DNA of 64,000 bases from Enterococcus thailandicus (GCF_001886265.1 NZ_JXLE01000003.1:62001-126000), one strand, 5' to 3'. Positions 1-13,237 are shown, numbered from the stretch's first letter. The notes: generated from the sequence alone by a model not told the origin. Numbers and translations are program-made.

Positions 1-56
1 GCGCTGAACTCTCTAGCTCAGCGCTTCATCTCTAGTATTGCGTATCAACTAAAAAA

Positions 57-109
57 ACACAGAACATTTATAAAAAAGTATGTTTACCTTCTTTTATAAA
101 GTTCCGTGT
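57..109 (-). terminator. Hairpin terminator downstream of the accessory module
   Basis: An imperfect inverted repeat of about 18 bp per arm (57-75 with 92-109) is followed, when read on the minus strand, by seven T residues. It lies beyond the truncated rlmD copy and would end minus-strand transcripts coming from the two-gene module. A second, shorter inverted repeat (GCGCTGA with TCAGCGC, 10-nt loop) sits at 1-24 at the window edge. Confidence 0.65.
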
Positions 110-121
110 AATCCAAGGAAT

Positions 122-200
122 CCCTTGATATCAGTATTATTTTTCTGTACGAGTAAGTAAGGCAACCAATTCCACATGATGTGTTTGCGGGAATAAATCA
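122..200 (-). repeat. Truncated second copy of the rlmD 3' end
   Basis: This 79-bp stretch repeats the 3' end of the intact rlmD gene at 2913-2991. The outer 48 bp (122-169 and 2913-2960) are identical and span the last codons, the stop codon and some bases beyond it. The inner part differs at four sites (170, 182, 185, 191), each a synonymous third position in the rlmD frame (GAG/GAA, ACG/ACA, CAG/CAA, TTT/TTC). It therefore looks like the end of a diverged rlmD allele. The pair brackets the two-gene module, as left and right junctions of an element placed at the rlmD 3' end would. Confidence 0.85.
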
Positions 201-1694
201 GCGTATAAAATAATCATCAATCTCACTTTCGTTTTTGAGAATATCTTCCTCTGTCACGCCTGACAGTCTTGCCATATTAACAGAAGAAGCAAAACGCAAC
301 TGTACATTAATAGCAAAGTCGAATGAATATTTTTGAAGTTCCCCAAGTTTAAGATATTCGTTCATAAGTTCATCTAATTTTATTTGGTATTCTATATCTA
401 ACTTAGTAACATATTCATTGATTTTTTCCTGATAACTATTGATGACCTCAATTTCATGTTTATTGAGAACTACTTTTCCTAAACTTAGTGCTGTAGTAGA
501 AACAATAGAACCTACTAAAGCACCAACAACAGGAATAGGAATAATCATTTGGCCAATCGCTGCACCGATTGCTGCTCCAGTTGCATCAATAGCATTTAAA
601 ATTACTAAGTCAATAAATCCATCAGTATCTATATCACCTCTTCGATACTTCACTATTGTGCTACTCAATCCAAATATTCCAGATGTAATTGCTCCCGCAC
701 TTGGCGCAGCTAAATGGCAGACATTCGTTAATCCATAAATAGTGTACCCAGAAATACCACCTTTTGCAGCTCCTTTCGCAGCACTAGCTCCACACTGTTT
801 CCAGTCGTCAGAATCAAAATTCCAGACTTCTTTTCCATCCCGATGCTTTTTATAAATAAAGACTCCTAGATTCAATCCACCTTGAACTACTGAGCCAATT
901 CTAGCAACTTTTGATGCCTCACTGAAAGTTGGTTGTGCCTTTTGATAAGCAACTAATTTATCATGGTCTGCTTCCTTTTTAATAGCAGTTTGCTGCTGAG
1001 CTGTTTGCTTGTTGATGTCATTGACTTCCCCACAAAAAGTTTGGTCAATTGTCCTTTTTTGGACATCTTGATATCTCAGCAAAGATGGTTTTAACCACTC
1101 ATCATATGGAACACCACGCAATGTACTTTCATCTTCAATCGATTTTCTAATATTGTTGATTTTAGAAATTGATAATGTACTTCCTTGATAATCAACTATC
1201 TTAGCTCCACTCATGATTTTTTCAATGACTTCTACATGATCCTTTGGAAACATCATACTCATTTCATCATAATGAGAAGCTTGTTTAATTTCTTCTAGGA
1301 TGTTCGCATAAAATTTCATTTGAACTTCTTTACCTTGAAGTAAAATATCCGCCGGTCCATTATTATTCAGTAATACCACACTCTTTTGCATTCCTTCAAA
1401 AACAGCTCGTGCATTTCTAATCCCTGTTTCAGCAAATTCAGCTATAAACCCATGTACTCCCGTTTTTCCACCACGATTAATAGTTATAAGATTTTCAATT
1501 TCTAATTTTGCTAAATCTAGATTTGATAACGCATTAGCTGACCTAGAAGCTAAATCTGATAGTTTATCTGTTTCATTCGAAAGGAGTGCATCCAATGAAT
1601 TTAATAAATCCGAAAGTCTAATATTGTTAAGGTAGTCAACATATGATCCAATACCTTGTTCTACATTATTATCAAGAGTTTGTTCACTAAGCAT
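198..1694 (-). CDS. Uncharacterised protein with PD-(D/E)XK-like motif and Gly-rich membrane region
   Basis: I do not recognise a named family for this 498-aa protein. The N-terminal half is mainly helical. It contains HGFIAE (81-86), then GPAD (113-116) and VQMKF (124-128). The order E86, D116, Q125-x-K127 resembles a PD-(D/E)XK nuclease core of the Q-x-K variant; this is an inference from spacing and motif only. Residues about 300-410 are rich in Gly, Ala, Val and Ile and could form several membrane or glycine-zipper helices (GAAIGAAIG, IPIPVVGALVG). The C-terminal 80 residues are charged and helical. There is no signal peptide. The ATG overlaps the stop of the upstream gene by 8 nt, so the two are translationally coupled. 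Its TGA stop lies inside the rlmD remnant, so the original C-terminus may have been cut or altered at that junction. A membrane-linked effector, defence protein or toxin are possible roles; none is proven. Confidence 0.75.
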   Translation of the reverse strand: MLSEQTLDNNVEQGIGSYVDYLNNIRLSDLLNSLDALLSNETDKLSDLASRSANALSNLDLAKLEIENLITINRGGKTGVHGFIAEFAETGIRNARAVFEGMQKSVVLLNNNGPADILLQGKEVQMKFYANILEEIKQASHYDEMSMMFPKDHVEVIEKIMSGAKIVDYQGSTLSISKINNIRKSIEDESTLRGVPYDEWLKPSLLRYQDVQKRTIDQTFCGEVNDINKQTAQQQTAIKKEADHDKLVAYQKAQPTFSEASKVARIGSVVQGGLNLGVFIYKKHRDGKEVWNFDSDDWKQCGASAAKGAAKGGISGYTIYGLTNVCHLAAPSAGAITSGIFGLSSTIVKYRRGDIDTDGFIDLVILNAIDATGAAIGAAIGQMIIPIPVVGALVGSIVSTTALSLGKVVLNKHEIEVINSYQEKINEYVTKLDIEYQIKLDELMNEYLKLGELQKYSFDFAINVQLRFASSVNMARLSGVTEEDILKNESEIDDYFIR

Positions 1695-2547
1695 CTAATT
1701 TAAGCTCCTTATTAATAATTTGAGCCAAGGTTAAGGTAGAATTCACAAGCAGACCTGCCTGCATTTTTTCATCTTTCGAAAATAAACAATAATCATTCCC
1801 ATCTAATGCTATATATGCTTTTGATACTCCTTTAATTTGAGTACGGGTTGTCCCAATCAGTGCTTTAACTTCGATATTCATCCTAGTAAAATTTCTAATT
1901 ATTTTTTCTAAATTTTCTCTTTCTGCAAGTACTTTATCAGCTATTTCTTTATTTTTATGGCTTGTAAATAGTCCTGACCCAACCGAGCCCACAAGCATGA
2001 CACCAGCAATCGTCCAACCCACTGGACCTGCTAAAGCAAGTAATGCTCCTCCTGCACTCATGCCTCCACCACCTGCTGCAAGTGCCCCACCACCAAGCCA
2101 AGCTAAAGCAGCATTAGTTGCAGCTGCACCTGACAAAGTTGAAATTGCTGTTCCAGTTGATGCAAGCCCAAATGTAGTAGCTATCCCCATTGCAGCAGTG
2201 GGCCCCATCGTAGCAACAGCCAATCCAAGTGCACTCAATGTCACACCAGTCCCTGTACTTCCAGCTGCAACCTTCGCCTCCACTTCTGCTTTTTTAATTT
2301 CATTTTGTTTAATTTTGAAGTTTTCTATTTCGATTTCTATTTTTTGTAAAGTAACCTTAAATTCCTTTGGTGTATTCGCTAATTGATTAATACGTTCTTC
2401 AACTAATTTTACTAATTTCACTGCTTTTTTACGCTCTTCATAAAGAGTGTTTGTGCTGTCACTTAAAGTAATTGCTATCTTCTCATAACGTTTAGTTGCT
2501 GTATTATAGTTATCAATTGCATTTTTTCTAAGTTTTGCATTAAGCAT
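1687..2547 (-). CDS. Uncharacterised coiled-coil protein with long Gly/Ala-rich membrane segment
   Basis: This 286-aa protein has an N-terminal helical, Lys/Glu-rich region (about 1-92) with coiled-coil character. A nearly uncharged Gly/Ala/Thr-rich stretch follows (about 93-194) and includes LGGGALAAGGGGMSAGG at 151-167. The last 90 residues are charged and helical. The middle is long enough for three to five membrane-embedded glycine-rich helices and resembles pore or scaffold segments of uncharacterised bacterial proteins. I see no catalytic motif, signal peptide or cell-wall anchor. It is the first gene of a two-gene operon with a good promoter, and the start is supported by AGGAGAAG about 8 nt upstream. 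Its stop overlaps the start of the 498-aa partner, which suggests that the two products work together. No function is assigned. Confidence 0.75.
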   Translation of the reverse strand: MLNAKLRKNAIDNYNTATKRYEKIAITLSDSTNTLYEERKKAVKLVKLVEERINQLANTPKEFKVTLQKIEIEIENFKIKQNEIKKAEVEAKVAAGSTGTGVTLSALGLAVATMGPTAAMGIATTFGLASTGTAISTLSGAAATNAALAWLGGGALAAGGGGMSAGGALLALAGPVGWTIAGVMLVGSVGSGLFTSHKNKEIADKVLAERENLEKIIRNFTRMNIEVKALIGTTRTQIKGVSKAYIALDGNDYCLFSKDEKMQAGLLVNSTLTLAQIINKELKLDA

Positions 2548-2571
2548 GTCTTCTTCTCCTAGGCTATCTAT

Positions 2572-2600
2572 CTTATAATTGTACTATTTTTATTTGTAAA
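2572..2600 (-). promoter_or_regulatory. Promoter of the two-gene module
   Basis: On the minus strand, TTTACA (2595-2600) and TATAAG (2572-2577) are separated by exactly 17 bp, about 25 nt before the ATG at 2547. This is a good sigma-A-type match and suggests that the module has its own promoter rather than relying on rlmD read-through. Confidence 0.6.
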
Positions 2601-2823
2601 ATAATAGCTAAAACGTTGATATGACCCATTTTGCAACTGTTAACCAAAAAAAGTAATCTTATTTAAAAGAATGCTCTTTGCTTTTTACCTTTATTTCATT
2701 TCCAGATCTAAACTTGATGCTATTAAATTACCTGATCCACAATAGTTCTGTCTTGTTTGATTACATTCCTCTGATTTACTTACCAAACTCTCCCAAATAA
2801 CCAGCTGATATGTTCCCACAAAC
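2601..2823. other. AT-rich stretch without a supported gene
   Basis: This is the gene-free space between the module promoter and the rlmD terminator. One minus-strand frame of about 42 codons opening with GTG near 2818 is free of stops but has no ribosome binding site or recognisable product, so it is not called. The stretch may be leftover element DNA. Confidence 0.4.
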
Positions 2824-2857
2824 AAAAAAGAGAGCCAAGACTCAAAAATCTCAACTC
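2824..2857 (-). terminator. rlmD terminator
   Basis: On the minus strand a 9-bp stem with G-U pairs (2849-2857 with 2832-2840) is followed by TCTTTTTTG. It sits about 70 nt beyond the rlmD stop and separates rlmD from the accessory module. Confidence 0.7.
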
Positions 2858-2912
2858 CCTCAAATATTCAAAATTTCGCTGTATCTAGCTATTTCCAGCT
2901 ATTACTTCTCTA

Positions 2913-2991
2913 CCCTTGATATCAGTATTATTTTTCTGTACGAGTAAGTAAGGCAACCAACTCCACATGATGCGTCTGCGGAAATAAATCA
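2913..2991 (-). repeat. rlmD 3' end, intact copy of the flanking repeat
   Basis: This is the partner of the 122-200 repeat and the 3' end of the complete rlmD gene. The 48-bp identical core is 2913-2960. The 3' end of rumA/rlmD is a known attachment site for Tn5252-type integrative elements in streptococci and relatives, so the core is a plausible att site. No integrase lies between the copies. Confidence 0.8.
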
Positions 2992-4301
2992 ACAGGTTGC
3001 ACTTTTGTTGTTTCATAGCCTGCTTCGGCAAACAATTTTGCATCGCGCGCAAAGGTTGCCGGATTACATGAAATATAGACAATTCGAGAGGGGTTCATTT
3101 CGATTGCTGACTCAATGAAGCTGCCGTCTAATCCTTTACGTGGCGGGTCAACCATGATGACAGATGGTTTGATACCTTTATCTTGCCATTTTTTCATTGC
3201 CTTTTCAGCTTTGCCCACTTCATAATGTGCATTTTCGATTTTATTAGTTAATGCGTTAAACTGTGCATCTTCAATCGCTTCAGGAATGATTTCCATTCCA
3301 TAGACTTCAGCAACACGATCAGCTAAGGATAAACCAATAGTACCGATTCCTGAATATGCATCGATTACAACATCTTCTTTGGTTAAGTTCGCAAAATCAA
3401 TTGCTGTTTGATAAAGATATTCTGCTTGCTGTGTATTGACTTGATAGAAAGACTTAGCAGAAATTCGGAAGGTCTTACCTAAGAGTTGATCCTCAATGTA
3501 ATCTTTTCCAAATAAAACAACTTCCTTTTTACCAAAGATGACATTTGTTTTCTCTTCATTGATATTTTGAATGACAGAAACAACTTCTGGTAATTCTTCA
3601 TGAATCACTTTAGCAATTTCTTTTGCTTTGAAGAATTTTTCTTTACGAGTAACTAAAACAACCATCATTTCATGTGAATAATGTCCACGACGAATGACGA
3701 TATGACGAATTTGTCCTTCGTTTTTGGCTTCGTTATACGCACGAACTTGGAAACGTTCTAAGATATCACGCACAACAACGATTGCTTTATCGATTTCTGG
3801 ATCTTGAATGTAAAAATCTGTAATGGAAACTAAATCATGGCTGTTTTTCTTATAAAAACCAGTAGCCAAATGACCATCGATTTTACGAACAGGAATCTGT
3901 GCTTTATTTCGGTAAGCAACTGGTGAAGCCATTCCCACTACTGGTAGAACAGGCACTTCCGGTAGCTTCGCAATTTTTTCCATCACATTTTCAACTTGGT
4001 GTTGTTTGAACACTAATTGTTTTTCATAACTTAAGTGTGCAAGTGGAGCGATTCCTGTACGAATCAATGTTTTGTCTTCAACAGGTTGACGATCTGGTGA
4101 AGTCGTTAACCAGTTTTCTACTTTTGCATAGCCAAATTTATTTCCTGCCTTTAAAACAAGAACTTCAACTTCTTCTCCGGGTAACGCATTTTCAATAAAC
4201 AATGGGTAGCCGTCAATTTTAGCTACACCCATTCCTTCATAGCTTAAATCAATAATTTTTACGGTATAACGTTCATTTTTTTTCACTGTTTGTTCGCTCA
4301 T
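2928..4301 (-). CDS. rlmD: 23S rRNA (uracil-C5)-methyltransferase, RlmD/RlmCD type
   Basis: This enzyme methylates a uridine of 23S rRNA at C5 using S-adenosylmethionine. Gram-positive homologues (RlmCD) act on U747 and U1939. The 457-aa protein starts with a TRAM RNA-binding domain (about 5-65). It has a SAM motif (DAYSGIGTIGL), the MVDPPRKGL motif, and the catalytic cysteine at about 412 in SCNPATFARD. The iron-sulfur cysteines found in E. coli RlmD are missing from the region before HLSYEKQL, as I expect for many Gram-positive members. The gene follows the gat-dgkB operon after a terminator and so has its own transcript. Its 3' end forms one of the two repeats around the accessory module, and the gene itself is complete. 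Confidence 0.93.
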   Translation of the reverse strand: MSEQTVKKNERYTVKIIDLSYEGMGVAKIDGYPLFIENALPGEEVEVLVLKAGNKFGYAKVENWLTTSPDRQPVEDKTLIRTGIAPLAHLSYEKQLVFKQHQVENVMEKIAKLPEVPVLPVVGMASPVAYRNKAQIPVRKIDGHLATGFYKKNSHDLVSITDFYIQDPEIDKAIVVVRDILERFQVRAYNEAKNEGQIRHIVIRRGHYSHEMMVVLVTRKEKFFKAKEIAKVIHEELPEVVSVIQNINEEKTNVIFGKKEVVLFGKDYIEDQLLGKTFRISAKSFYQVNTQQAEYLYQTAIDFANLTKEDVVIDAYSGIGTIGLSLADRVAEVYGMEIIPEAIEDAQFNALTNKIENAHYEVGKAEKAMKKWQDKGIKPSVIMVDPPRKGLDGSFIESAIEMNPSRIVYISCNPATFARDAKLFAEAGYETTKVQPVDLFPQTHHVELVALLTRTEK

Positions 4302-4369
4302 TATTTACTCCTTTAACTTCTTACTTGTCTAGTTCTGACTCTACTATAAATCATTGTTTTTCACAACAA

Positions 4370-4412
4370 CTAAAACCGGCACTGACCTAGGTTCCTAGTA
4401 TCAGTACCGGTT
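4370..4412 (-). terminator. Terminator after dgkB
   Basis: On the minus strand a long imperfect stem (ACCGGTACTGA with TCAGTGCCGGT, plus an inner CTAGG/CCTAG stem) is followed by TTTTAGTTG. It starts a few bases after the dgkB stop and closes the gatCAB-dgkB operon. Confidence 0.8.
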
Positions 4413-4418
4413 GTCTGT

Positions 4419-5462
4419 CTATTTTTCCTCGTCAGCGATCTTGCCGTCACCGTCAATATCTTCGTCTGTTAATCGTTCGACTTCTTTTACAAATTCTTTA
4501 CCAACTTCTTCGAATTCTTCTTCCTCTACACCCGTGATAGCGGCATCAGGAATCTTATCCGTATTCGCAAAAAATTCAATATGTTGATGTAAATTAGAGA
4601 AGTGCATCGGTGCATCGCCACCATATTCACCATCTAAATTGATCATCACTGGACGATTTGTATCATCTTCGGTTTCAACATACAATTCGCTTGTCTTTGT
4701 ATAAATCACACGATGATCTTCGACATGACGTCCGCCATTCAACATCAGCGCTGCAATGTGTAAAATTTCAAAAATATTGGCTGTCTTGACGATAATCAAT
4801 GAAAATTTTCCATCGTCAAGCTTTGCATCCGGAGCAATTTGCTCAAAGCCACCTACTGAATTCGTTAGCCCTAAGAAAAACATGGACGCATTTCCAATAT
4901 ATTCTCCTTCATCATACTTCAAACGCATTTTGATTGGTTTCACTCGAGGCAACATTTCTGCTCCCTTTGCGAGATAGGCTAAGTAACCAAAAATACTTTT
5001 CAATTCAGATGGCACTTCATAAGTTAATTCCGTTAAGTAGCCACCTGCTGCTATATTGATGAAGTAACTGTTTTCGGCATGACCAATATCCATTTTAACC
5101 GTCTGATTTTTTTTGATGACTTCGGCAGCTGCCTTGATATTGTCACGAGGAATTTTTAGTGCTCGTGCATAATCATTCGTTGTTCCAGCCGGGATAATCG
5201 CCATTTTAGGTCGTTTCTTCAAAGGTGCGATTCCATTAACAACTTCATTGATCGTTCCATCTCCGCCTGCTGCTACAACCAAGTCAAAGCCTAATTTTCC
5301 GACTCTCGTTGCTTCATTTTTCGCAGAGTCTTCTTCGGGAGTTGTTGCATAAGCACTTGCTTCATAACCTGCGTCTTCTAGTGCTTGAAGAATATCAGCG
5401 AGGTTTTTTTTCAGCAATTCTTTACCTGAAGTTGGATTATAAATGACACGTGCTTTTTTCAT
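4419..5462 (-). CDS. dgkB: Diacylglycerol/lipid kinase with C-terminal EF-hand-like loop
   Basis: This is a soluble lipid kinase of the DagK_cat (YegS/BmrU/DgkB) family. Homologues phosphorylate diacylglycerol to phosphatidic acid so that it re-enters phospholipid synthesis. The 347-aa protein begins with the RVIYNPTSGKE motif and carries the nucleotide-binding GGDGTINEVVNG motif, followed by IPAGTTNDYAR. Staphylococcal DgkB is about 315 aa. The extra length here is an acidic tail (about 315-347) ending in DIDGDGKIADEE (335-346). That matches the canonical 12-residue EF-hand loop (D1, D3, D5, G6, I8, E12) and would be unusual for this family. The gene is 10 nt downstream of gatB and is the last gene of that operon. 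Confidence 0.9.
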   Translation of the reverse strand: MKKARVIYNPTSGKELLKKNLADILQALEDAGYEASAYATTPEEDSAKNEATRVGKLGFDLVVAAGGDGTINEVVNGIAPLKKRPKMAIIPAGTTNDYARALKIPRDNIKAAAEVIKKNQTVKMDIGHAENSYFINIAAGGYLTELTYEVPSELKSIFGYLAYLAKGAEMLPRVKPIKMRLKYDEGEYIGNASMFFLGLTNSVGGFEQIAPDAKLDDGKFSLIIVKTANIFEILHIAALMLNGGRHVEDHRVIYTKTSELYVETEDDTNRPVMINLDGEYGGDAPMHFSNLHQHIEFFANTDKIPDAAITGVEEEEFEEVGKEFVKEVERLTDEDIDGDGKIADEEK

Positions 5463-5472
5463 GATTTTCCTC

Positions 5473-6903
5473 TTAACGTTTCGTCAATTCATCTTTTAGT
5501 AGTTTATTCACAACACCTGGATTTGCTTGTCCTTTTGTTGCTTTCATGATTTGTCCTACTAAGAAGCCGACTGCACGATCCTTTCCGTTTTTAAAGTCTT
5601 CAACAGATTGTTCGTTATTATCTAAAATTTCATTGATAATTGGCAGTAATTGACTTGGATCAGATAGTTGGATCCAGCCATTGGCTTCAACGACTCCTTG
5701 TGCATCGCCGCCTTTTGCGATTAACTCACGGAACACTTTTTTCGCAATTTTTGAACTGATTGTTCCGTCCGCAATCAAACGGATCATTCCTGCCAAGTTC
5801 TCTGGTGTTAATTGTGTTTCTGCTAATTCTAGTTTTTCACTATTTAAGTAGGCAGAAACTTCACCCATCAACCAGTTAGAAGCTTGTTTTGCATCTGCAC
5901 CGTTTTCTAATGTCGCCTCAAAGAAGTCAGACATTTCTTTCGTTAACGTTAAGACCATTGCATCATACTCAGGCAATCCGAAATCATTGATATAACGTTG
6001 GCGACGTGATGCTGGTAATTCTGGTAATGTTGCTTTGACACGTTGAATCCACTCATCATCAATCACAAATTTTGGAATATCTGGTTCTGGGAAGTAACGA
6101 TAATCACTTGATCCCTCTTTGACACGCATCAAAATTGTTTTATTTGTTGTTTCATCAAAACGACGAGTTTCTTGTTGGATTTCGCCACCAGAAAGTAAAA
6201 CTTTTGCTTGACGTTTTTCCTCAAAAGCAAGTCCTTTTTTAACAAATGAAAGTGAGTTCAAGTTTTTTAGTTCTGCTTTTGTTCCAAATTCTTCTTGACC
6301 ATAAGGACGTAAAGAAATATTGGCATCACAACGCATAGAACCTTCTTCCATTTTCACATCACTAACTTCAGTGAACTGGATGATTGAACGCAATGCTTCA
6401 AGATAAGCATATGCTTCTTCTGGTGAACGCATATCTGCTTCTGAAACGATTTCGATTAGCGGTGTGCCTTGACGGTTCAAGTCAACGTATGAATAGCCAC
6501 CGATACCGTGCATGTTTTTCCCAGCATCTTCTTCTAAATGAACACGTTCGATTCTAATTTTTTTCTTTTGTCCTTCAACTTCAATCTCAATCCAACCATC
6601 GTGACCGATTGGTTGGTCAAATTGTGAGATTTGGTAAGCTTTTGGATTATCAGGATAGAAGTAGTTTTTGCGGTCGAAATGTGTATCTTTTGAGATTTCG
6701 CAATTCAATGCTAAAGCTGCCTTCATCCCAAACTCTAAAGCCGCTTTGTTCATTACTGGTAATACACCAGGGTAACCCCAGTCAATCACGTTTGTATTGC
6801 TGTTAGGTTCTGCTCCAAAATGTGCAGGCGCTGGTGAGAAAATTTTAGAATTTGTTTTTAATTCAACGTGGACCTCAAGTCCAATGACTGTTTCGAAGTT
6901 CAT
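5473..6903 (-). CDS. gatB: Asp-tRNA(Asn)/Glu-tRNA(Gln) amidotransferase subunit B
   Basis: GatB is the tRNA-binding kinase subunit of GatCAB. It activates mischarged Glu-tRNA(Gln), and Asp-tRNA(Asn) in some bacteria, so that ammonia from GatA can amidate it. The 476-aa protein has the N-terminal signature [10 protein letters not shown] and [10 protein letters not shown], a central kinase-like domain, and the C-terminal YqeY-like helical tail (about 330-476) typical of GatB. Its start overlaps the gatA stop by 4 nt (ATGA), which indicates coupling. Confidence 0.96.
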   Translation of the reverse strand: MNFETVIGLEVHVELKTNSKIFSPAPAHFGAEPNSNTNVIDWGYPGVLPVMNKAALEFGMKAALALNCEISKDTHFDRKNYFYPDNPKAYQISQFDQPIGHDGWIEIEVEGQKKKIRIERVHLEEDAGKNMHGIGGYSYVDLNRQGTPLIEIVSEADMRSPEEAYAYLEALRSIIQFTEVSDVKMEEGSMRCDANISLRPYGQEEFGTKAELKNLNSLSFVKKGLAFEEKRQAKVLLSGGEIQQETRRFDETTNKTILMRVKEGSSDYRYFPEPDIPKFVIDDEWIQRVKATLPELPASRRQRYINDFGLPEYDAMVLTLTKEMSDFFEATLENGADAKQASNWLMGEVSAYLNSEKLELAETQLTPENLAGMIRLIADGTISSKIAKKVFRELIAKGGDAQGVVEANGWIQLSDPSQLLPIINEILDNNEQSVEDFKNGKDRAVGFLVGQIMKATKGQANPGVVNKLLKDELTKR

Positions 6904-8372
6904 TCGCCTTGCCCCCCTAGAATAGCAGGTTGTTGCTTATGAAATTCTGTCGCTTGTTCAAAAGCATACGCTGCTTGATACATTGTTTTTTCTTCAAAAT
7001 AATTACCGATTAGTTGTAACCCAACAGGAAGACCTTCTGAAAGTCCAGCTGGAATTGACATACCAGGAAGTCCTGCTAAGTTCACTGGAATTGTTAAAAT
7101 ATCACTCATATACATCGTAATTGGATCGTTGATATTTTCGCCGATGCCAAATGCTACAGTTGGTGAAGATGGTCCAATGATTAGGTCATAATCAGCAAAA
7201 ACTTTTTCGAAGTCTTGTTTGATTAATGTTCTCACTTGGCCAGCTTTCTTGAAGTAAGCATCATAATATCCTGCACTCAATGAGAATGTTCCTAGCATAA
7301 TCCGACGTTTTACTTCGTCACCAAAACCTTCCGAACGTGAGTTAACATACACATCTTCCAAATTTTTCACATTTTCAGAACGATAGCCAAAGCGAATACC
7401 ATCGAAGCGTTGCAAGTTTGAACTTGCTTCAGATGAAGCGATGATATAGTAAACTGCTACACCATATTTTGAATGTGGCAAGCTAACTTCTTCGACCGTT
7501 GCACCTAATGAACGGAATGTTTCTGCCGCTTTCAATACTGCTTCTTTGACTCCAGGTGCCACACCTTCACCAAGATATTCTGTTGGCAAAGCAATTTTCA
7601 TTCCTTTGATGTCACCAGTTAAGCCTTCAGCAAAGTTAGGTACAGAAACACCTGATGATGTTCCGTCTTTTTCGTCATATCCGCTGATTGCTGTTAATGC
7701 TAATGCATTGTCTTTAACCGTTCTTGTCATTGGTCCAATTTGATCTAATGAAGAAGCAAATGCAATCAACCCAAAACGTGAAACACGTCCATAAGTTGGT
7801 TTCATTCCAACGATTCCATTAAATGCAGCCGGTTGACGAATACTTCCACCTGTGTCGCTTCCAAGAGAGACAGGAATTTGTCCAGCAGCAACTGCTGCAG
7901 CAGAGCCACCTGATGAACCACCAGGAACTTTAGAATGATCCCAAGCATTTTTTGTTTTCTTGAAGTAAGAAGTTTCTGTACTTCCGCCCATAGCAAATTC
8001 ATCCATGTTTAGTTTACCTACAGGAATCATATCTGCTTGATAGACTTTATCCATAACTGTTGCATCATAGATTGGGTCAAAATTATAAAGGATTTTTGAT
8101 GCCGCTGTTGTCAACAAATCTTTCGTTACAATGTTGTCTTTGATCCCAATTGGAATACCTGCTAACACATTGTTTTCATCAATTCCTTTTTCATCTAATG
8201 CTTTTGCTAATTCAAGTGCTTTTTCTTCATTTAATGTAATAAACGCTTCGATTTCTGGTTCTGTTTCTTTAATACGTTCAAATGTTGCTCTCATTAGATC
8301 TTGTACAGTTATTTCTTTAGAAACAAGCATCCCATGCAATTCTTCTAATGAACGGTTGTATAATTCTGTCAT
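6900..8372 (-). CDS. gatA: Asp/Glu-tRNA amidotransferase subunit A
   Basis: GatA is the glutaminase subunit of GatCAB and supplies ammonia for transamidation. The 490-aa protein is a member of the amidase-signature family. The Ser-cisSer-Lys triad lies in [10 protein letters not shown] (Lys), [12 protein letters not shown] and [14 protein letters not shown] (nucleophilic Ser). The gene overlaps gatC by one base at its start and gatB by four bases at its end, giving the usual gatC-gatA-gatB order. Confidence 0.97.
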   Translation of the reverse strand: MTELYNRSLEELHGMLVSKEITVQDLMRATFERIKETEPEIEAFITLNEEKALELAKALDEKGIDENNVLAGIPIGIKDNIVTKDLLTTAASKILYNFDPIYDATVMDKVYQADMIPVGKLNMDEFAMGGSTETSYFKKTKNAWDHSKVPGGSSGGSAAAVAAGQIPVSLGSDTGGSIRQPAAFNGIVGMKPTYGRVSRFGLIAFASSLDQIGPMTRTVKDNALALTAISGYDEKDGTSSGVSVPNFAEGLTGDIKGMKIALPTEYLGEGVAPGVKEAVLKAAETFRSLGATVEEVSLPHSKYGVAVYYIIASSEASSNLQRFDGIRFGYRSENVKNLEDVYVNSRSEGFGDEVKRRIMLGTFSLSAGYYDAYFKKAGQVRTLIKQDFEKVFADYDLIIGPSSPTVAFGIGENINDPITMYMSDILTIPVNLAGLPGMSIPAGLSEGLPVGLQLIGNYFEEKTMYQAAYAFEQATEFHKQQPAILGGQGE

Positions 8373-8677
8373 TACGCGCCTGCCTCCCCATTATCAATAA
8401 TTGCGGGTACCTTAATAAAACCATCTTCAGATTCTGGCACATTTTTTAATAACTCATCGCGACTCCAACCTGCTTGTGCACGGTCTTGACGCATTACATT
8501 CACTGTTTCAACCACGTTTGATGTGAATGGAACACCTTCTGTATCTACTTCTTCAAGCATTTCCACCATATCAATGATTTTACCTAATTGGTCTGTAAAA
8601 CTTGCAAGCTCTTTTTCATCAAACGCAAGTTTTGCTAATTTGGCAACGTGTTTGACTTGTTCTTCACTAATCGCCAT
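8372..8677 (-). CDS. gatC: Asp/Glu-tRNA amidotransferase subunit C
   Basis: GatC is a small helical subunit that wraps around GatA and stabilises the GatCAB complex. The 101-aa length and the sequence ([12 protein letters not shown] near the start, [15 protein letters not shown] near the end) are typical. It is the first gene of the gat operon, about 100 nt downstream of ligA. Confidence 0.95.
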   Translation of the reverse strand: MAISEEQVKHVAKLAKLAFDEKELASFTDQLGKIIDMVEMLEEVDTEGVPFTSNVVETVNVMRQDRAQAGWSRDELLKNVPESEDGFIKVPAIIDNGEAGA

Positions 8678-8719
8678 ACTACCCCTTCTTTCTTAAACGA
8701 GTTAAAAACTTTGCTCTCT

Positions 8720-8748
8720 ATTTTACCACAAGTGTGGAAGCACTGAAA
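8720..8748 (-). promoter_or_regulatory. Possible gatC promoter
   Basis: On the minus strand an extended -10 (TGG then TAAAAT, 8720-8725) lies 17 bp from a weak -35 (TTTCAG, 8743-8748), about 43 nt before the gatC start. The -35 match is poor, so the call rests mainly on the extended -10 and its position. Confidence 0.35.
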
Positions 8749-8776
8749 TTATTTATTGAAATTTATCTGAAAAAGC

Positions 8777-13073
<4,297 letters not shown>

Positions 13074-13237
13074 TCACAACATCCTTTCTTTTATCAATCT
13101 CATCAATTATAGCATTTTACCACTCTTCATTAAACCAGCTAGCTGAAAATCATCCGAATTTCTGAAACAATTTTTTCGTCTCTCGTCAGAACAAAGATTT
13201 CATGCTAAACTAAAAGAAAGTGAGGGATAATTTTACG

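Noticed and set aside
1-24. Short GC-rich inverted repeat at the window edge
   Set aside because: A 7-bp stem with a 10-nt loop and no visible T-run inside the window; it may be part of a terminator cut off by the edge, so it is only mentioned.
1997-2386. Plus-strand frame of 129 codons
   Set aside because: It is antisense to the Gly/Ala-rich gene; GC-rich codons there leave the opposite strand open. There is no ribosome binding site and it is Pro/Ala low complexity.
2690-2818. Minus-strand GTG frame of about 42 codons
   Set aside because: No ribosome binding site and no recognisable sequence; it starts inside the rlmD terminator T-run.
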